Source: RUG14223 sp051881075 (GTDB lineage Bacteria > Bacillota > Clostridia > Oscillospirales > Acutalibacteraceae). From it: DNA of 64,000 bases. A program made the position numbers and the translations under genes. The number at the start of each line of letters is the position of its first letter. Positions within the stretch are counted from its first letter, which is position 1. This document shows positions 54,503 to 63,496 of this stretch, piece after piece. The stretch spans positions 62,001 to 126,000 of the forward strand of contig JBJEPE010000092.1 in the NCBI GenBank assembly GCA_051881075.1, read 5' to 3'. The notes beneath the pieces are model-generated. The model did not search any database. It saw nothing but the letters and a program-made list of their open reading frames with translations, and had not been told where the DNA came from.

Positions 54503-55075
54503 TTATTGTAATTCCAAAACAACACCAAATGTACATATCATATGATAATTTGTAATCAATTTAGCAAATTGTTCACGTGTTAAATTATTCAATGGACTTA
54601 ACGTTGTATTACTTGTTCCGCCTAATATTTTATTATTTATGCACCATGCCCAAGCTTGCTTATAGTTTTCAGGTATTTTCCAACTGTCGCTGTATTTATT
54701 TACTACACTCTTTGATGCGTAAGGATAACCGGCATTTTGCCAAATAGCATAAACCGTATCATTTCTTGTATATATTTTAGGATTTGCTTGCCATGTCGGA
54801 TTTAAACCCTTTACTCTTTTAAGTACAATATCAACCTCACCTTTTGTCAATGTTCCATAAGGTGAAAAACAATTATTACCTGTTCCGTTCATAAGGTTAA
54901 AACTAGTCACATAGCTAATATATGGATGTGACCATCTATCTTTAGGTACATCAATATAATTTGCTGGTTTAACATAAACTCCAACAACTGCCGCATCAGC
55001 AGGCATTGCAAAAATAGGTATCATCATAACAAGGACTAACATAACGGATAAAGTTCTTTTCAAATTCTTTTTCAT
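54503..55075 (-). CDS. Small secreted S-layer homology (SLH) domain protein
   Basis: 190 residues with a signal peptide (SVMLVLVMMIPIFAMPADAA) and two to three SLH-like repeats (IDVPKDRWSHPYISYVTSFNL, MNGTGNNCFSPYGTLTKGEV; later WKIPENYKQAWAWCINNKIL, GGTSNTTLSPLNNLTREQFA). SLH domains bind pyruvylated secondary cell-wall polymers. It has no further domain, so it may simply coat the wall or act as a competitor or scaffold. Ribosome binding site AAAGGAGAAT. The leader contains repeated TTGTGAT boxes. Confidence 0.87.
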   Translation of the reverse strand: MKKNLKRTLSVMLVLVMMIPIFAMPADAAVVGVYVKPANYIDVPKDRWSHPYISYVTSFNLMNGTGNNCFSPYGTLTKGEVDIVLKRVKGLNPTWQANPKIYTRNDTVYAIWQNAGYPYASKSVVNKYSDSWKIPENYKQAWAWCINNKILGGTSNTTLSPLNNLTREQFAKLITNYHMICTFGVVLELQ

Positions 55076-55174
55076 ATTTTATTCTCCTTTAATTTTAAAT
55101 TTTTTATTGTAATGTGATTAATTAACATAATATAACCATGTATTTTTACTAGTCCATTGGAATTACCTCCCCAT

Positions 55175-55220
55175 ATCACAAAATTTGTTTTGTGATGTTT
55201 TTCTTGTGATATCTATTATA
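55175..55220 (-). promoter_or_regulatory. Promoter/operator region of the SLH gene with TTGTGAT repeats
   Basis: A perfect 9-bp inverted repeat (ATCACAAAA, TTTG, TTTTGTGAT; 55175-55196) and a third half-site TTGTGATA (55204-55211) lie just inside a TATAAT -10 box on the minus strand (55215-55220). They could bind a regulator or form an RNA hairpin at the transcript 5' end. Confidence 0.5.
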
Positions 55221-55243
55221 AAATGCTTTTTTATAAAAAACCA

Positions 55244-55280
55244 TGCCGTAAAATGAAAAAAAATTTTTCACTTTACGGCA
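55244..55280. terminator. Terminator-like hairpin upstream of the SLH gene
   Basis: TGCCGTAAAATGAAAAA pairs with TTTTTCACTTTACGGCA. On the minus strand it is followed by TGGTTTTTTAT, so it could end transcripts coming from the group II intron relic. Confidence 0.6.
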
Positions 55281-55339
55281 AGTTAAATTATGATATTTTG
55301 TTGTAAAATATATTATTTACATTTTGTTAATCCGAAAAT

Positions 55340-55475
55340 AGAGTAGGAGGCTGACCATTATTTGACCAGTCGATCTCTCACACCACCGTGCGTACCGTTC
55401 GGTATACGGCAATTCAATCATATTAAGTGCATAGACTTGTACGCTTAGGATATATAATAATATCCACGGCGTGCA
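55340..55475 (-). mobile_element. 3'-end relic of a group II intron (domains V and VI)
   Basis: On the minus strand TTGCCGTATACCGAACGG, TACGCACGGTGGTGTGAGAG has the pattern of group II intron domain V, including the CCGTA...TACG(C/T)ACGG stem and the GTGTGAGAG end. Then CTGGTCAAATAATGGTCAG (domain VI-like) and a CCTCCTACTC end near 55340 follow. The sequence 55425-55475 (with paired ACTTGCACG and CGTACAAGT) may be the edge of domain III/IV. No reverse transcriptase ORF remains, so it is a fragment. Confidence 0.62.
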
Positions 55476-55684
55476 AGTCTTTTGTTTGTTATCGTATGGT
55501 TTAGAATACCACTACCTGCAACAACCAATGCACTTTAATAGTGATTTATTTAACGGTCAATTACAACAAATTATGGAAATTATCAGTAGATAAGAAAATG
55601 AGCAGGGCAGATATTTGCAGAGCGGAGGATATTTTCCAAAATACAATGACAAAGCTACGCTTTGATACCTCCCTTTACGGCTTT

Positions 55685-55765
55685 TAGTTTTCATAATCTT
55701 AAGCTCCCCATTTTATAAAGGGAGATGTCAGTCGTCAGACTGACTGAAGGGCTGGTTCTGTACAA
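55685..55765. repeat. Palindrome-rich short interspersed-type sequence
   Basis: Two adjacent hairpins: CTCCC..GGGAG (55704-55723) and a perfect GTCAGTC, GTCA, GACTGAC (55727-55744), followed by GAAGGGCTGGTTCTG. Such a layout resembles small interspersed palindromic elements of Clostridia; copies elsewhere in the genome cannot be checked here. The remaining part of 55476-55830 holds no gene that I can support. Confidence 0.45.
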
Positions 55766-55830
55766 TAAGCTATCTATTTTAATAAAGTAAATTTTACTCA
55801 ATAACTAATAATCAACACAGTTAATTTTTT

Positions 55831-56577
55831 TTACTTAAAGTTTTTATTTTGCCCGTAAATTCTTTCCTTCGCCCTTTTACGTAGTTCTGCCTTTTGCTGT
55901 GGAGTAACCCTGTGGGAATCACATATTTTTTGGATGGCACGTTTGTACGTATCTACATTTAATGAGCAAGTATCAAGATATCCGGAGGTTTTTTCCGGAA
56001 AGTGAATATACGCTATAGATACAAGCCATGCCTGAGCCATGCTGACATAATATTTATCGCTTTTTATACTTTCGCATCTGTCAAGTACAGCGTCGATATG
56101 CTCCTCATCTATATAATGGTCAAGCATTATAACTAGGGCAAGCCGTATTTGCCATGTATCGCCGCTGTACAGATACTTTTCTATATACTCAAAGAAATCA
56201 TCTTTATACTTTCTGCATAGCTTCAGACCCGAACAGAAACAATCGCACACAGCCCAATTATCTATCAACGGCGCAAAATTATCTACCAGATTAATAAAGG
56301 TGCTGTAATCGACTTTCTCATTACCTATAACGATTCCTTTTAACATTACTTCTTCATAATAATCAGTACCACATAAAGCATAATACGATTCCGTGTCACC
56401 CTTTGATATCTCTTTGCCCAATGCACGCAGCATAGGCATACGTACACCCAAGATGTTATTTTTATCAGGCACAAGAGAGCTGTGAAAGATACGGTACTTT
56501 TCATCCGCAATACTTTTAAGGTGTTCTATTAAATCTGTATAGTCCTGTGCTGTCCATTTATCTATATTATAGTTCAT
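55831..56577 (-). CDS. AlkD-like DNA alkylation repair protein
   Basis: 248 residues made of HEAT-like helical repeats. Family marks are ILGVRMPMLRALGKEI near the N-terminus, IDNWAVCDCFCSGLK (with the Trp/Asp pocket) and TWQIRLALVIMLDHYIDE. AlkD homologues are monofunctional DNA glycosylases removing alkylated bases such as 3-methyladenine and 7-methylguanine. The ribosome binding site is weak (GTGGAGGACGT). It is last in a minus-strand row after the LicD-like and DUF975-like genes. Confidence 0.88.
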   Translation of the reverse strand: MNYNIDKWTAQDYTDLIEHLKSIADEKYRIFHSSLVPDKNNILGVRMPMLRALGKEISKGDTESYYALCGTDYYEEVMLKGIVIGNEKVDYSTFINLVDNFAPLIDNWAVCDCFCSGLKLCRKYKDDFFEYIEKYLYSGDTWQIRLALVIMLDHYIDEEHIDAVLDRCESIKSDKYYVSMAQAWLVSIAYIHFPEKTSGYLDTCSLNVDTYKRAIQKICDSHRVTPQQKAELRKRAKERIYGQNKNFK

Positions 56578-56650
56578 ATACGTCCTCCACGGAATTTTAT
56601 TTAAAATTGTTTTTTACATAAATTTAGCCCCAAATAATTGGGGCTAATCA

Positions 56651-57538
56651 TCATTTATTCTTTTTACCTGTAAGGTAGTAAATTCCTCTATATTTAGTAT
56701 AGCTATTCTGAGTATCGCAGAAAGCTATATCATGATGTGCTACCTGCTGTTCTATCGGCGGAGGTGTCATGTAATCACCAAACGCTATGGTTAAATACTC
56801 ATGATATCCTATAGGCACAGGTAACTTCTCTCCCTCAAAGTCCTTATACACAGAGTCCAAAAAAGCTGTATTCGGATATTCCTTACGCATATAATACGGA
56901 CCTGCACATAGGTCGGTAGCTTTGTTGACCTCTTTTAAATTATACTTTGTCATTTTACGCTCGGCTCTGCGCCAGATCTTGTATCTTATTTTATCACCAC
57001 GAAAAATCCCAAGTAAAATCTTACTGCCAAGGCTCATCAGCTTACCATGATTTACAGGCACTACCTGAGTTATAAACAAAGAGAATATCATAGCATGAAG
57101 CATTTGCATTCTTCTCTTGAAAAATCCGTCAGGGCAACCGTCTATCGGAAAAACATCTACAACCACACCTTGCGGTATGTCCAGTTCAGCTTGATTTGAT
57201 TTGATACAGGTAGTATCTTTATCAACTATAGTGGTAAAGGTATTGCCTGTAAAAAGCTTATCGGTAGTACGCAGGCAGATGTACTTTTCCTCTTTCTCCT
57301 GCTCACGCCATAGCTTATAGAAACGCTCATACTCATATCTTGGCATCATTATATCAAGGTCATCATCCCACGGAACGAAGCCTCCGCTACGTACGGCACC
57401 TATACAACCGCCACCGCAAAGATAATGAACGATGTTATTTCTTTGACAAAAATCTCTAATATAAAGTGTTATTTCAAGTGATTTTTTTTGAAGTCGTTTA
57501 AGTTCTTCATCACTCATCTTCCATTGTGTATCGCTCAT
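56651..57538 (-). CDS. LicD-family phosphotransferase
   Basis: 295 residues; the LicD core CGGGCIGAVRSGGFVPWDDD followed by LDIMMPRYEYERF is nucleotidyltransferase-fold. Members attach phosphocholine or other phospho-groups to teichoic acids, polysaccharides or glycans. The acceptor is unknown here. The position near SLH and dlt-like genes points to cell-envelope decoration. Ribosome binding site AGGTGAC. Confidence 0.88.
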   Translation of the reverse strand: MSDTQWKMSDEELKRLQKKSLEITLYIRDFCQRNNIVHYLCGGGCIGAVRSGGFVPWDDDLDIMMPRYEYERFYKLWREQEKEEKYICLRTTDKLFTGNTFTTIVDKDTTCIKSNQAELDIPQGVVVDVFPIDGCPDGFFKRRMQMLHAMIFSLFITQVVPVNHGKLMSLGSKILLGIFRGDKIRYKIWRRAERKMTKYNLKEVNKATDLCAGPYYMRKEYPNTAFLDSVYKDFEGEKLPVPIGYHEYLTIAFGDYMTPPPIEQQVAHHDIAFCDTQNSYTKYRGIYYLTGKKNK

Positions 57539-57568
57539 TAAATAAAGTCACCTGCTATTTCCATACAT

Positions 57569-58384
57569 TTATTTAACAGCATCTTCAGCAGAATTTTGCT
57601 GTATAATCCACTTACTGCAAACCGCAAAACATTCCTTCATATACGGTAAAACATACAGTATCGGCATTACCGCAACACAGGTAAGCATCCACGGAATCAT
57701 CTTAATAAAAAGCTTAACTATCTTCATCTTATTACCGTGCATTAATCTGCCGGAAAGTGAAAGAGCATCAAATACCGAATAGTTATCATCATCACAGAAA
57801 ATAAATGACATCAAATACTGTCTTAATAACGATGATAGCATAAGCAGTGAGCTAATAACATAAATAATAACCAATGCCGCTATAATAATCGGTTTAAAAG
57901 AATCATCCAAACCCGTATATGCAAATACATCTTTAAAATATACAGTAAGTAATACCGGTATAACATAATAAACTATAGCATAAAAAACGAAGTATAATAC
58001 CTTAAAGAAATAAAGCCTTATAGCTGAGAAATATCTTTCAGATGATTTAAAAAAGAAGAAAAGGTCGTTAAACTCAGGAGAATCGTTTTTCGCTATCTGA
58101 TATGAAAGCTTCTTAAATCCCAGCATAAGCGGAGTAAACATAAAGCAGACCAAAACCAACACTCCGGTAAAAACCAGCAAAAGGATATTGTTGGTATTAA
58201 ATCCGCCCTCATATATTGAAAGGTCAAAGACATCCGCCTCAAAGATGGTGCTTACTATCATATAAAGCAAAAGTATAATGATCGGAATACAGGTATATAA
58301 AATACTGCCGCAAATCACTTTACTCCAATTACCGTCAGAAAGACGTTGCTTTGCCTCTTGTGTTATTCTTTTTTCAGTTGACAT
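57569..58384 (-). CDS. DUF975-like integral membrane protein
   Basis: 271 residues with about six transmembrane segments, starting MSTEKRITQEAKQRLSDGNW, in the pattern of the DUF975 family. The large cytoplasmic region between helices 2 and 3 has MLGFKKLSYQIAKNDSPEF and FFFFKSSERYFSAIRLY, also typical of the family. Function is unknown. The start at 58384 has AGAGGTGAGC before it; the frame is open to 58405. Confidence 0.78.
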   Translation of the reverse strand: MSTEKRITQEAKQRLSDGNWSKVICGSILYTCIPIIILLLYMIVSTIFEADVFDLSIYEGGFNTNNILLLVFTGVLVLVCFMFTPLMLGFKKLSYQIAKNDSPEFNDLFFFFKSSERYFSAIRLYFFKVLYFVFYAIVYYVIPVLLTVYFKDVFAYTGLDDSFKPIIIAALVIIYVISSLLMLSSLLRQYLMSFIFCDDDNYSVFDALSLSGRLMHGNKMKIVKLFIKMIPWMLTCVAVMPILYVLPYMKECFAVCSKWIIQQNSAEDAVK

Positions 58385-58550
58385 ATTAAGCTCACCTCTA
58401 TACAAGTGATAATATTGCTTTTAATAAGCAGTAAATTTCATAAATTGCAGAGGTAAAAAATGCTTCATACCCCCGATGAACAATGTAAAACGATCATAAC
58501 TTTTTGATAAATATATTTTAGAAAATGTCTATACCAAAATAATTTAAACT

Positions 58551-59060
58551 AAGCCCCGCCGCAGGATATAAAGTATACATTATATCTTACTACGTGTGCG
58601 ACGTGAAATTCCGACTATATTTTTAATAAGGTAAATACCATTACTATAATATCCAAACTTAACCCCATACGCAGGTAATAAAGGTTATTTTGTATACTTA
58701 CACTGTATGCAACGTAAAGCTTTTATCTATCGTTTTAAGGAACTAACCTTTAATTTAATATTAAAGCTTAACCCCATACACAGGAAATAAAGATTATTTT
58801 GTATACTTACCCTGTGTGCAACGTAAAGCTTTTATCTATCGTTTTAAGGTACTAACCTTTAATTTAATATTAAAGCTTAACCCCATACGCAGGTAATAAA
58901 GGTTATTTTGTATACTTACCCTGTATGCAACGTAAAGCTTTTATCTATCGTTTTAAGATACTAACCTTTAATTTAATATTAAAGCTTAACCCCATACGCA
59001 GGTAATAAAGTATAATACTATATCTTTCCCTGTGTGCGATGTGAAGTTTTCGCCAAGCCT
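58551..59060. repeat. Five-copy 109-bp tandem repeat with conserved hairpin potential
   Basis: Unit starts (AACCCCATAC or equivalent) are at 58551, 58661, 58770, 58879 and 58988, so spacing is 110, 109, 109 and 109. Copies 2-4 are nearly identical, while copies 1 and 5 diverge but share ATAAAGTATA and TATATCTT in their centres. Each unit has a dyad: AAGCTTAACCCCATACGCAGG with CCCTGTATGCAACGTAAAGCTT, and many of the changes between copies keep pairing (for example TACACAGG with CCTGTGTG). No ORF is present. Just beyond, GCCTTTTTCAAAAGGC (59057-59072) forms a small hairpin. The array is between thrS and the DUF975 gene. Confidence 0.9.
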
Positions 59061-59081
59061 TTTTCAAAAGGCGGGGGGAAA

Positions 59082-61022
59082 TTATTTGGCTTTGGTAGCT
59101 ATTTCGGTAACTGCCATGTCGATAAAGCTTTGAAGCTCCATAGAACCGAGATCACCGTTTTTACGTGAACGAACAGAAACGCTGCCCGATTCAACCTCAT
59201 TTTTACCCACAACCAGCATATAAGGTATTTTCTCAAGCTGAGCCTCTCTAATCTTATAACCTATCTTCTCGGCACGTGAATCAGTAGTTACTCTTACACC
59301 CGCAAGCTTAAGCTTACTCTCTATTTCTTTAGCATTATCAAGATACATATCGCTTATAGGCAATATTCTTACCTGCTCCGGCATCAGCCACATTGGCAAC
59401 GCACCGGCATACTTCTCAATAAGCAAGGCAAGTGTTCTCTCATAACATCCGATAGATGTACGGTGAATAATATACGGATGCTTACGCTGTCCGTCCTTGT
59501 CAATATACTCCATGTTAAAACGTTCAGCAAGCATAAGGTCAACCTGTATAGTAATAAGAGTATCCTCTTTACCATGAACATTCTTTATCTGAATATCAAG
59601 CTTCGGTCCATAGAATGCGGCCTCGCCTGCCTCTTCAGTATAATCAAGACCGAGATCATCAAGGATCTTTCTCATCAAACCTTGTGATGAATCCCACTGC
59701 TCTGCTGTACCGATATACTTCTCCTTATCGTTAGGATCCCACTTAGAAAATCTGTACGATACATCCTCAGCAAGTCCGACTGTTTCAAGCATGAAATTAG
59801 CCAGCTCCAAACATCCCTTAAACTCCTCCTCAAGCTGTTCAGGCGTACAGATAAGATGTCCCTCAGATATAGTAAACTGTCTTACTCTGATAAGTCCGTG
59901 CATCTCGCCAGACGCTTCGTTTCTGAACAATGTAGAGGTTTCGCCCAAACGCATAGGTAAATCTCTGTAAGAACGCATACGGTTAAGAAATACCTGATAC
60001 TGGAACGGACAGGTCATTGGACGCAATGCGTAAACTTCTTCGTCCTTCTCTTCATCACCAATAACGAACATACCGTCTTTGTAATGATCCCAGTGTCCTG
60101 AAATCTTATAAAAATCACTCTTAGCCATAAGAGGTGTTTTTGTGAGTAAATATCCTCTGCGCTCTTCTTCATCCTCAATAAATCTTTGTAAAGTCTGAAT
60201 TATCTTGGCACCCTTAGGCAAAAGTACCGGCAAGCCCTGACCGATAGCGTCAACCGTTGTAAATAATTCAAGCTCTCTGCCAAGCTTGTTGTGGTCACGA
60301 CTCTTGGCTTCCTCTACCATTTTAAGATATTCTTCAAGCATAGAGGCCTTAGGGAATGCAATACCGTAAACTCTGCAAAGCTGTGCATTCTTAGCGTCGC
60401 CTCTCCAATATGCACCTGTGCAGTTAGTAAGCTTAATAGCCTTAAGCGGCGCAACGCTTAAAAGGTGCGGACCCGCACAAAGATCTGTAAACTCCGCCTG
60501 CTTATAGAAGGTAATATTCTCTCCCTTGCCGGCATGCTCCTTGCAAAGCTCAACCTTGTACGGTTCACCCATGTTCTCAAGAAGCTCTACAGCCTTGTCA
60601 GGCGCAAGCTCAAAACGTTCAAGCTCTATGCCACTCTTAACTATATTCTTCATCTCGGCTTCTATCTTCTCAAGATCCTCATTTGTAAATGCCTTTTCAA
60701 CATCAAAGTCATAATAAAAGCCGTTTTCTATGGCAGGTCCAATAGCAAATCTTGCATCGGGATATAATCTTTTAACAGCCTGCGCAAGTACGTGTGACGC
60801 AGTGTGCCAGAATGCCCTTTTACCGTCTTCATCATCAAATGTTAGAAGATCAAGCCTGCAATCGCGGGTGATAGGCGTTCTTAAATCTGAAAGAACTCCG
60901 TCTATTTTGCAGGCGCATACAGCCTTAAACAAGCCGCCGCCCAGTGACTTGGCAACCTCTGCCGCCGTAACTCCACTCTCGTACTCCTTTATGTTGTCGC
61001 CTTTTAATGTAATGTTTATCAT
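59082..61022 (-). CDS. thrS: Threonyl-tRNA synthetase
   Basis: 646 residues with N-terminal TGS domain (YESGVTAAEVAKSLGGG), editing domain (HTASHVLAQAVKRLYP, with zinc-binding HxxxH; TDLCAGPHL), class II motif 2 (FRNEASGEMHGLIRVRQFTI), and motif 3 (CYERTLALLIEKYAGALP) plus an anticodon-binding C-terminus. It starts 26 bases after the membrane protein gene at 61049, leaving no room for a T-box leader directly in front. Ribosome binding site GGAAGGATTG. Confidence 0.97.
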   Translation of the reverse strand: MINITLKGDNIKEYESGVTAAEVAKSLGGGLFKAVCACKIDGVLSDLRTPITRDCRLDLLTFDDEDGKRAFWHTASHVLAQAVKRLYPDARFAIGPAIENGFYYDFDVEKAFTNEDLEKIEAEMKNIVKSGIELERFELAPDKAVELLENMGEPYKVELCKEHAGKGENITFYKQAEFTDLCAGPHLLSVAPLKAIKLTNCTGAYWRGDAKNAQLCRVYGIAFPKASMLEEYLKMVEEAKSRDHNKLGRELELFTTVDAIGQGLPVLLPKGAKIIQTLQRFIEDEEERRGYLLTKTPLMAKSDFYKISGHWDHYKDGMFVIGDEEKDEEVYALRPMTCPFQYQVFLNRMRSYRDLPMRLGETSTLFRNEASGEMHGLIRVRQFTISEGHLICTPEQLEEEFKGCLELANFMLETVGLAEDVSYRFSKWDPNDKEKYIGTAEQWDSSQGLMRKILDDLGLDYTEEAGEAAFYGPKLDIQIKNVHGKEDTLITIQVDLMLAERFNMEYIDKDGQRKHPYIIHRTSIGCYERTLALLIEKYAGALPMWLMPEQVRILPISDMYLDNAKEIESKLKLAGVRVTTDSRAEKIGYKIREAQLEKIPYMLVVGKNEVESGSVSVRSRKNGDLGSMELQSFIDMAVTEIATKAK

Positions 61023-61048
61023 TGTAAGTACAATCCTTCCATATATAA

Positions 61049-62086
61049 TTAATTATTATTTGTCTCTTTAAAAATCTCATTAATAAGAGCGTCTATCTTA
61101 GCTATATCATTAACATCATCTTCATCATCTGCGGGCTCAGTTTCATCACCCTCATCTAATGTCTCTGATTCCTCTGCATTGGCTTCTTCCGACTCAATAC
61201 CCTCTCTTACATTTTCTGCATTGTCGTATTCTTCTATTATCTTCTCAAATATACGGTCCTCCTCGTCTTCCAAATCATTTTCATTGTCTTCATAGTTTTT
61301 CTTTCTGATATCAACATGAAAGACATTTTTAGTCATCTCAAAAAGATAAGAAATTATATACACGCAAAGTAATAAATCCTCATAAGTACGTACATTCTCG
61401 TTTAGAGAAGCAGACATATTATTTTGGAGCAAATCGTAGAAATATATAAAATTATACGATAAACAAAGCATTACCGATCCAAGACCGAACACATAAATAT
61501 ACTTGACCGTTCCGCTATTTTCATAGCCTACATATAGCACAGAATAATAGAATACAAACATTACCATAAGAGCAATGTAAATGAGATCCAGCATATCCGT
61601 ACCCGCAACGGCGGATGTAGTGTATTCCAAGAATTTAAGCACCAATCTTGTACAGAAATATGCAGTAGGTATAAGCATTAGGATAGGTACCTTGCGCATC
61701 TTTCTGTGGATTCTGGGAATGATGGACTCAATACCTATGATTATAAATATAATACCGGTAAGTAGCATAAGTATAATATTCAGAATGTAAAAATACCCTA
61801 AACCGCTTTTGTTTACCTTAAACACGGTTTTAAAGAAATCAACTATCAGAAGCGTACCCAAGAGTATAGAGCTTAATCCAGCCATCATGTTGGCCTCAAA
61901 TCTGTGTGCAGAGGTAGCCTGTTTTTCGCTTGATACCAGAATAAATGCTACTATCATATATATTACAGTACAGATAACCGGTATATAACTAAAGACGCTT
62001 TGCGGTGAGCCATACCCTAAGAGGGAGCCTATCAGCGAAGCTACCGTCAACGGAATAAATGCAAGCCATGTCTTTTTAATCCTCAT
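61049..62086 (-). CDS. Polytopic membrane protein with acidic C-terminal tail, unknown function
   Basis: 345 residues with about eight hydrophobic helices (residues about 7-24, 31-52, 67-87, 97-119, 132-150, 165-187, 193-215, 235-252). A tail of about 85 residues is very rich in Glu and Asp (ENDLEDEEDRIFEKIIEEYD, then EEANAEESETLDEGDETEP). I cannot name a family. It is in front of thrS in the same orientation with 26 bases between, so both are probably co-transcribed. Ribosome binding site AAAGGATATG. Confidence 0.75.
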   Translation of the reverse strand: MRIKKTWLAFIPLTVASLIGSLLGYGSPQSVFSYIPVICTVIYMIVAFILVSSEKQATSAHRFEANMMAGLSSILLGTLLIVDFFKTVFKVNKSGLGYFYILNIILMLLTGIIFIIIGIESIIPRIHRKMRKVPILMLIPTAYFCTRLVLKFLEYTTSAVAGTDMLDLIYIALMVMFVFYYSVLYVGYENSGTVKYIYVFGLGSVMLCLSYNFIYFYDLLQNNMSASLNENVRTYEDLLLCVYIISYLFEMTKNVFHVDIRKKNYEDNENDLEDEEDRIFEKIIEEYDNAENVREGIESEEANAEESETLDEGDETEPADDEDDVNDIAKIDALINEIFKETNNN

Positions 62087-62241
62087 AAATATTCATATCC
62101 TTTCAAAGCTGTAGCCATGCAAAATTTAAATTACATAGCAAGACTAATGTTTATAAGCCGTAAAAAATGTTATATATAATGTATAAAACCAAAGTAAGCT
62201 AAATATTAATTATTAAAACCGATTTTTAAAATAATATCAGG

Positions 62242-62308
62242 TACATAAAAGCCCTCTATAGGCAGTATAGATTAAGCAGGTTTTTATGTACAAGCTACCT
62301 GAAAAACC
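62242..62308. promoter_or_regulatory. Structured intergenic element with two mutually exclusive pairings
   Basis: TACATAAAAGCC (62242-62253) can pair with GGTTTTTATGTA (62279-62290), and AGGTTTTT (62278-62285) can pair instead with ACCTGAAAAACC (62297-62308). The shared central arm makes the two hairpins exclusive, as in attenuators. It lies 170 bases ahead of spoIID and about 155 bases ahead of the divergent membrane protein gene. The rest of 62087-62475 is A/T-rich with no gene. Confidence 0.45.
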
Positions 62309-62475
62309 ACTATAATTTTATTTGAAAAAGTATAATAGATATTCTAACCCATTAAAACAAGACATATAATATAATTTTAGTCTAATAATCAGATTATGTC
62401 AAGGAAAAATGCTTAAAAAAATATATTTTATGCCGATTTTTTTAATATATCATCACTACCTCAGGAGGAATAATA

Positions 62476-63471
62476 ATGAAAAGGATATTGTATTTTTGTT
62501 TAGGTTTTTTGCTCTGTATGATAATTATACCAGTTGCATCTCTTATAAAAAACAATACGGTTCAAAAAGAGAACACACAAAGTAAAGAACAGGATATAAA
62601 CAGTAAAATCGAAGAGGTTAAGGATAAAATATCATCCGAAAGCTTCAGAGTACTTGATACGTCATCTAATAAAATCTTAGATGTGCCTGACAGAGAATTC
62701 TGCATAGGCGCACTTGCCGCAGAGATGCCGGTAAGCTTTGAGGATGAAGCACTTAAAGCTCAAACGGTGGCAATATATACTTATTACTCTAAGATGCGTG
62801 AAGAAAGCCGTGAGGACAGTACATCAGAGTATGACTTTACGGCCGATGTAGAGAATAACACTATATATATTACCGAAGAAAAGCTTAAAAGTATGTGGGG
62901 CGACAACTTCAGTACATATTATGAAAAGCTGAGTGACTGTGTAGATGATGTGTTCGGTAAAATACTGGTCTATGACGATGAACTTGCTCTGACGTGCTTT
63001 TATGCCATAAGCGCAGGGGTAACAGAGAATTGCGAGGATATATTCGGCAGTAAGCTACCGTACTTAACGGCTGTCGCAAGCCCTGCGGATCGCCTTGCAC
63101 CGGAGTATTACAGTGTTAAGACCTTTACATCTGATGAATTTAAAAAGCTTGTTACCGATGCCTGGGGCGATATAGACCTTGACGCTTCACCGCAGCAGTG
63201 GATAACCGACATTGAAAGGACAGACTCCGGTACTGTGTCACAGATAGTTATAGGCACGGCACAGACAACAGGAGAACAGGTAAGAGAGGTATTTTCTCTG
63301 CGATCTGCAAACTTTGACGTTATATACTCACAGGAGGAATTTATTTTTACTGTGCGCGGCTACGGACACGGCGTCGGTATGAGCCAGTATGGGGCGCAGT
63401 ATATGGCACAGCAGGGAGCAAGCTATAAAGAGATACTCGGCACATATTATCCGAATACCGTTTTATGCTGA
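62476..63471 (+). CDS. spoIID: Stage II sporulation protein D
   Basis: 331 residues with an N-terminal membrane anchor (ILYFCLGFLLCMIIIPVASL) and a SpoIID/LytB domain: DREFCIGALAAEMPVSFEDE, TVAIYTYYSKM, CFYAISAGVTENCEDIFG, and the C-terminal YGHGVGMSQYGAQYMAQQGA. SpoIID is the lytic transglycosylase of the DMP complex that thins septal peptidoglycan during engulfment. Ribosome binding site CAGGAGGAATA. No spoIIQ or spoIIID follows; an ECF sigma factor gene comes next. Confidence 0.95.
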   Translation: MKRILYFCLGFLLCMIIIPVASLIKNNTVQKENTQSKEQDINSKIEEVKDKISSESFRVLDTSSNKILDVPDREFCIGALAAEMPVSFEDEALKAQTVAIYTYYSKMREESREDSTSEYDFTADVENNTIYITEEKLKSMWGDNFSTYYEKLSDCVDDVFGKILVYDDELALTCFYAISAGVTENCEDIFGSKLPYLTAVASPADRLAPEYYSVKTFTSDEFKKLVTDAWGDIDLDASPQQWITDIERTDSGTVSQIVIGTAQTTGEQVREVFSLRSANFDVIYSQEEFIFTVRGYGHGVGMSQYGAQYMAQQGASYKEILGTYYPNTVLC

Positions 63472-63496
63472 ACAAGCATTAAGACTCAATACAAAA

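Noticed and set aside
58551..59060. CRISPR array or integron attC array
   Set aside because: The units are repeats along their whole 109-bp length with no unique spacers, so not CRISPR. GTTAAGC on the minus strand fits the attC R' box, but the partner box reads GCTTTAC instead of RYYYAAC, there are no cassette ORFs and no integrase is in the window.
61023..61048. T-box riboswitch for thrS
   Set aside because: Only 26 bases separate thrS from the preceding gene, and no TGGNACCGCG-like sequence was seen there or in the 62087-62475 leader of the upstream gene.
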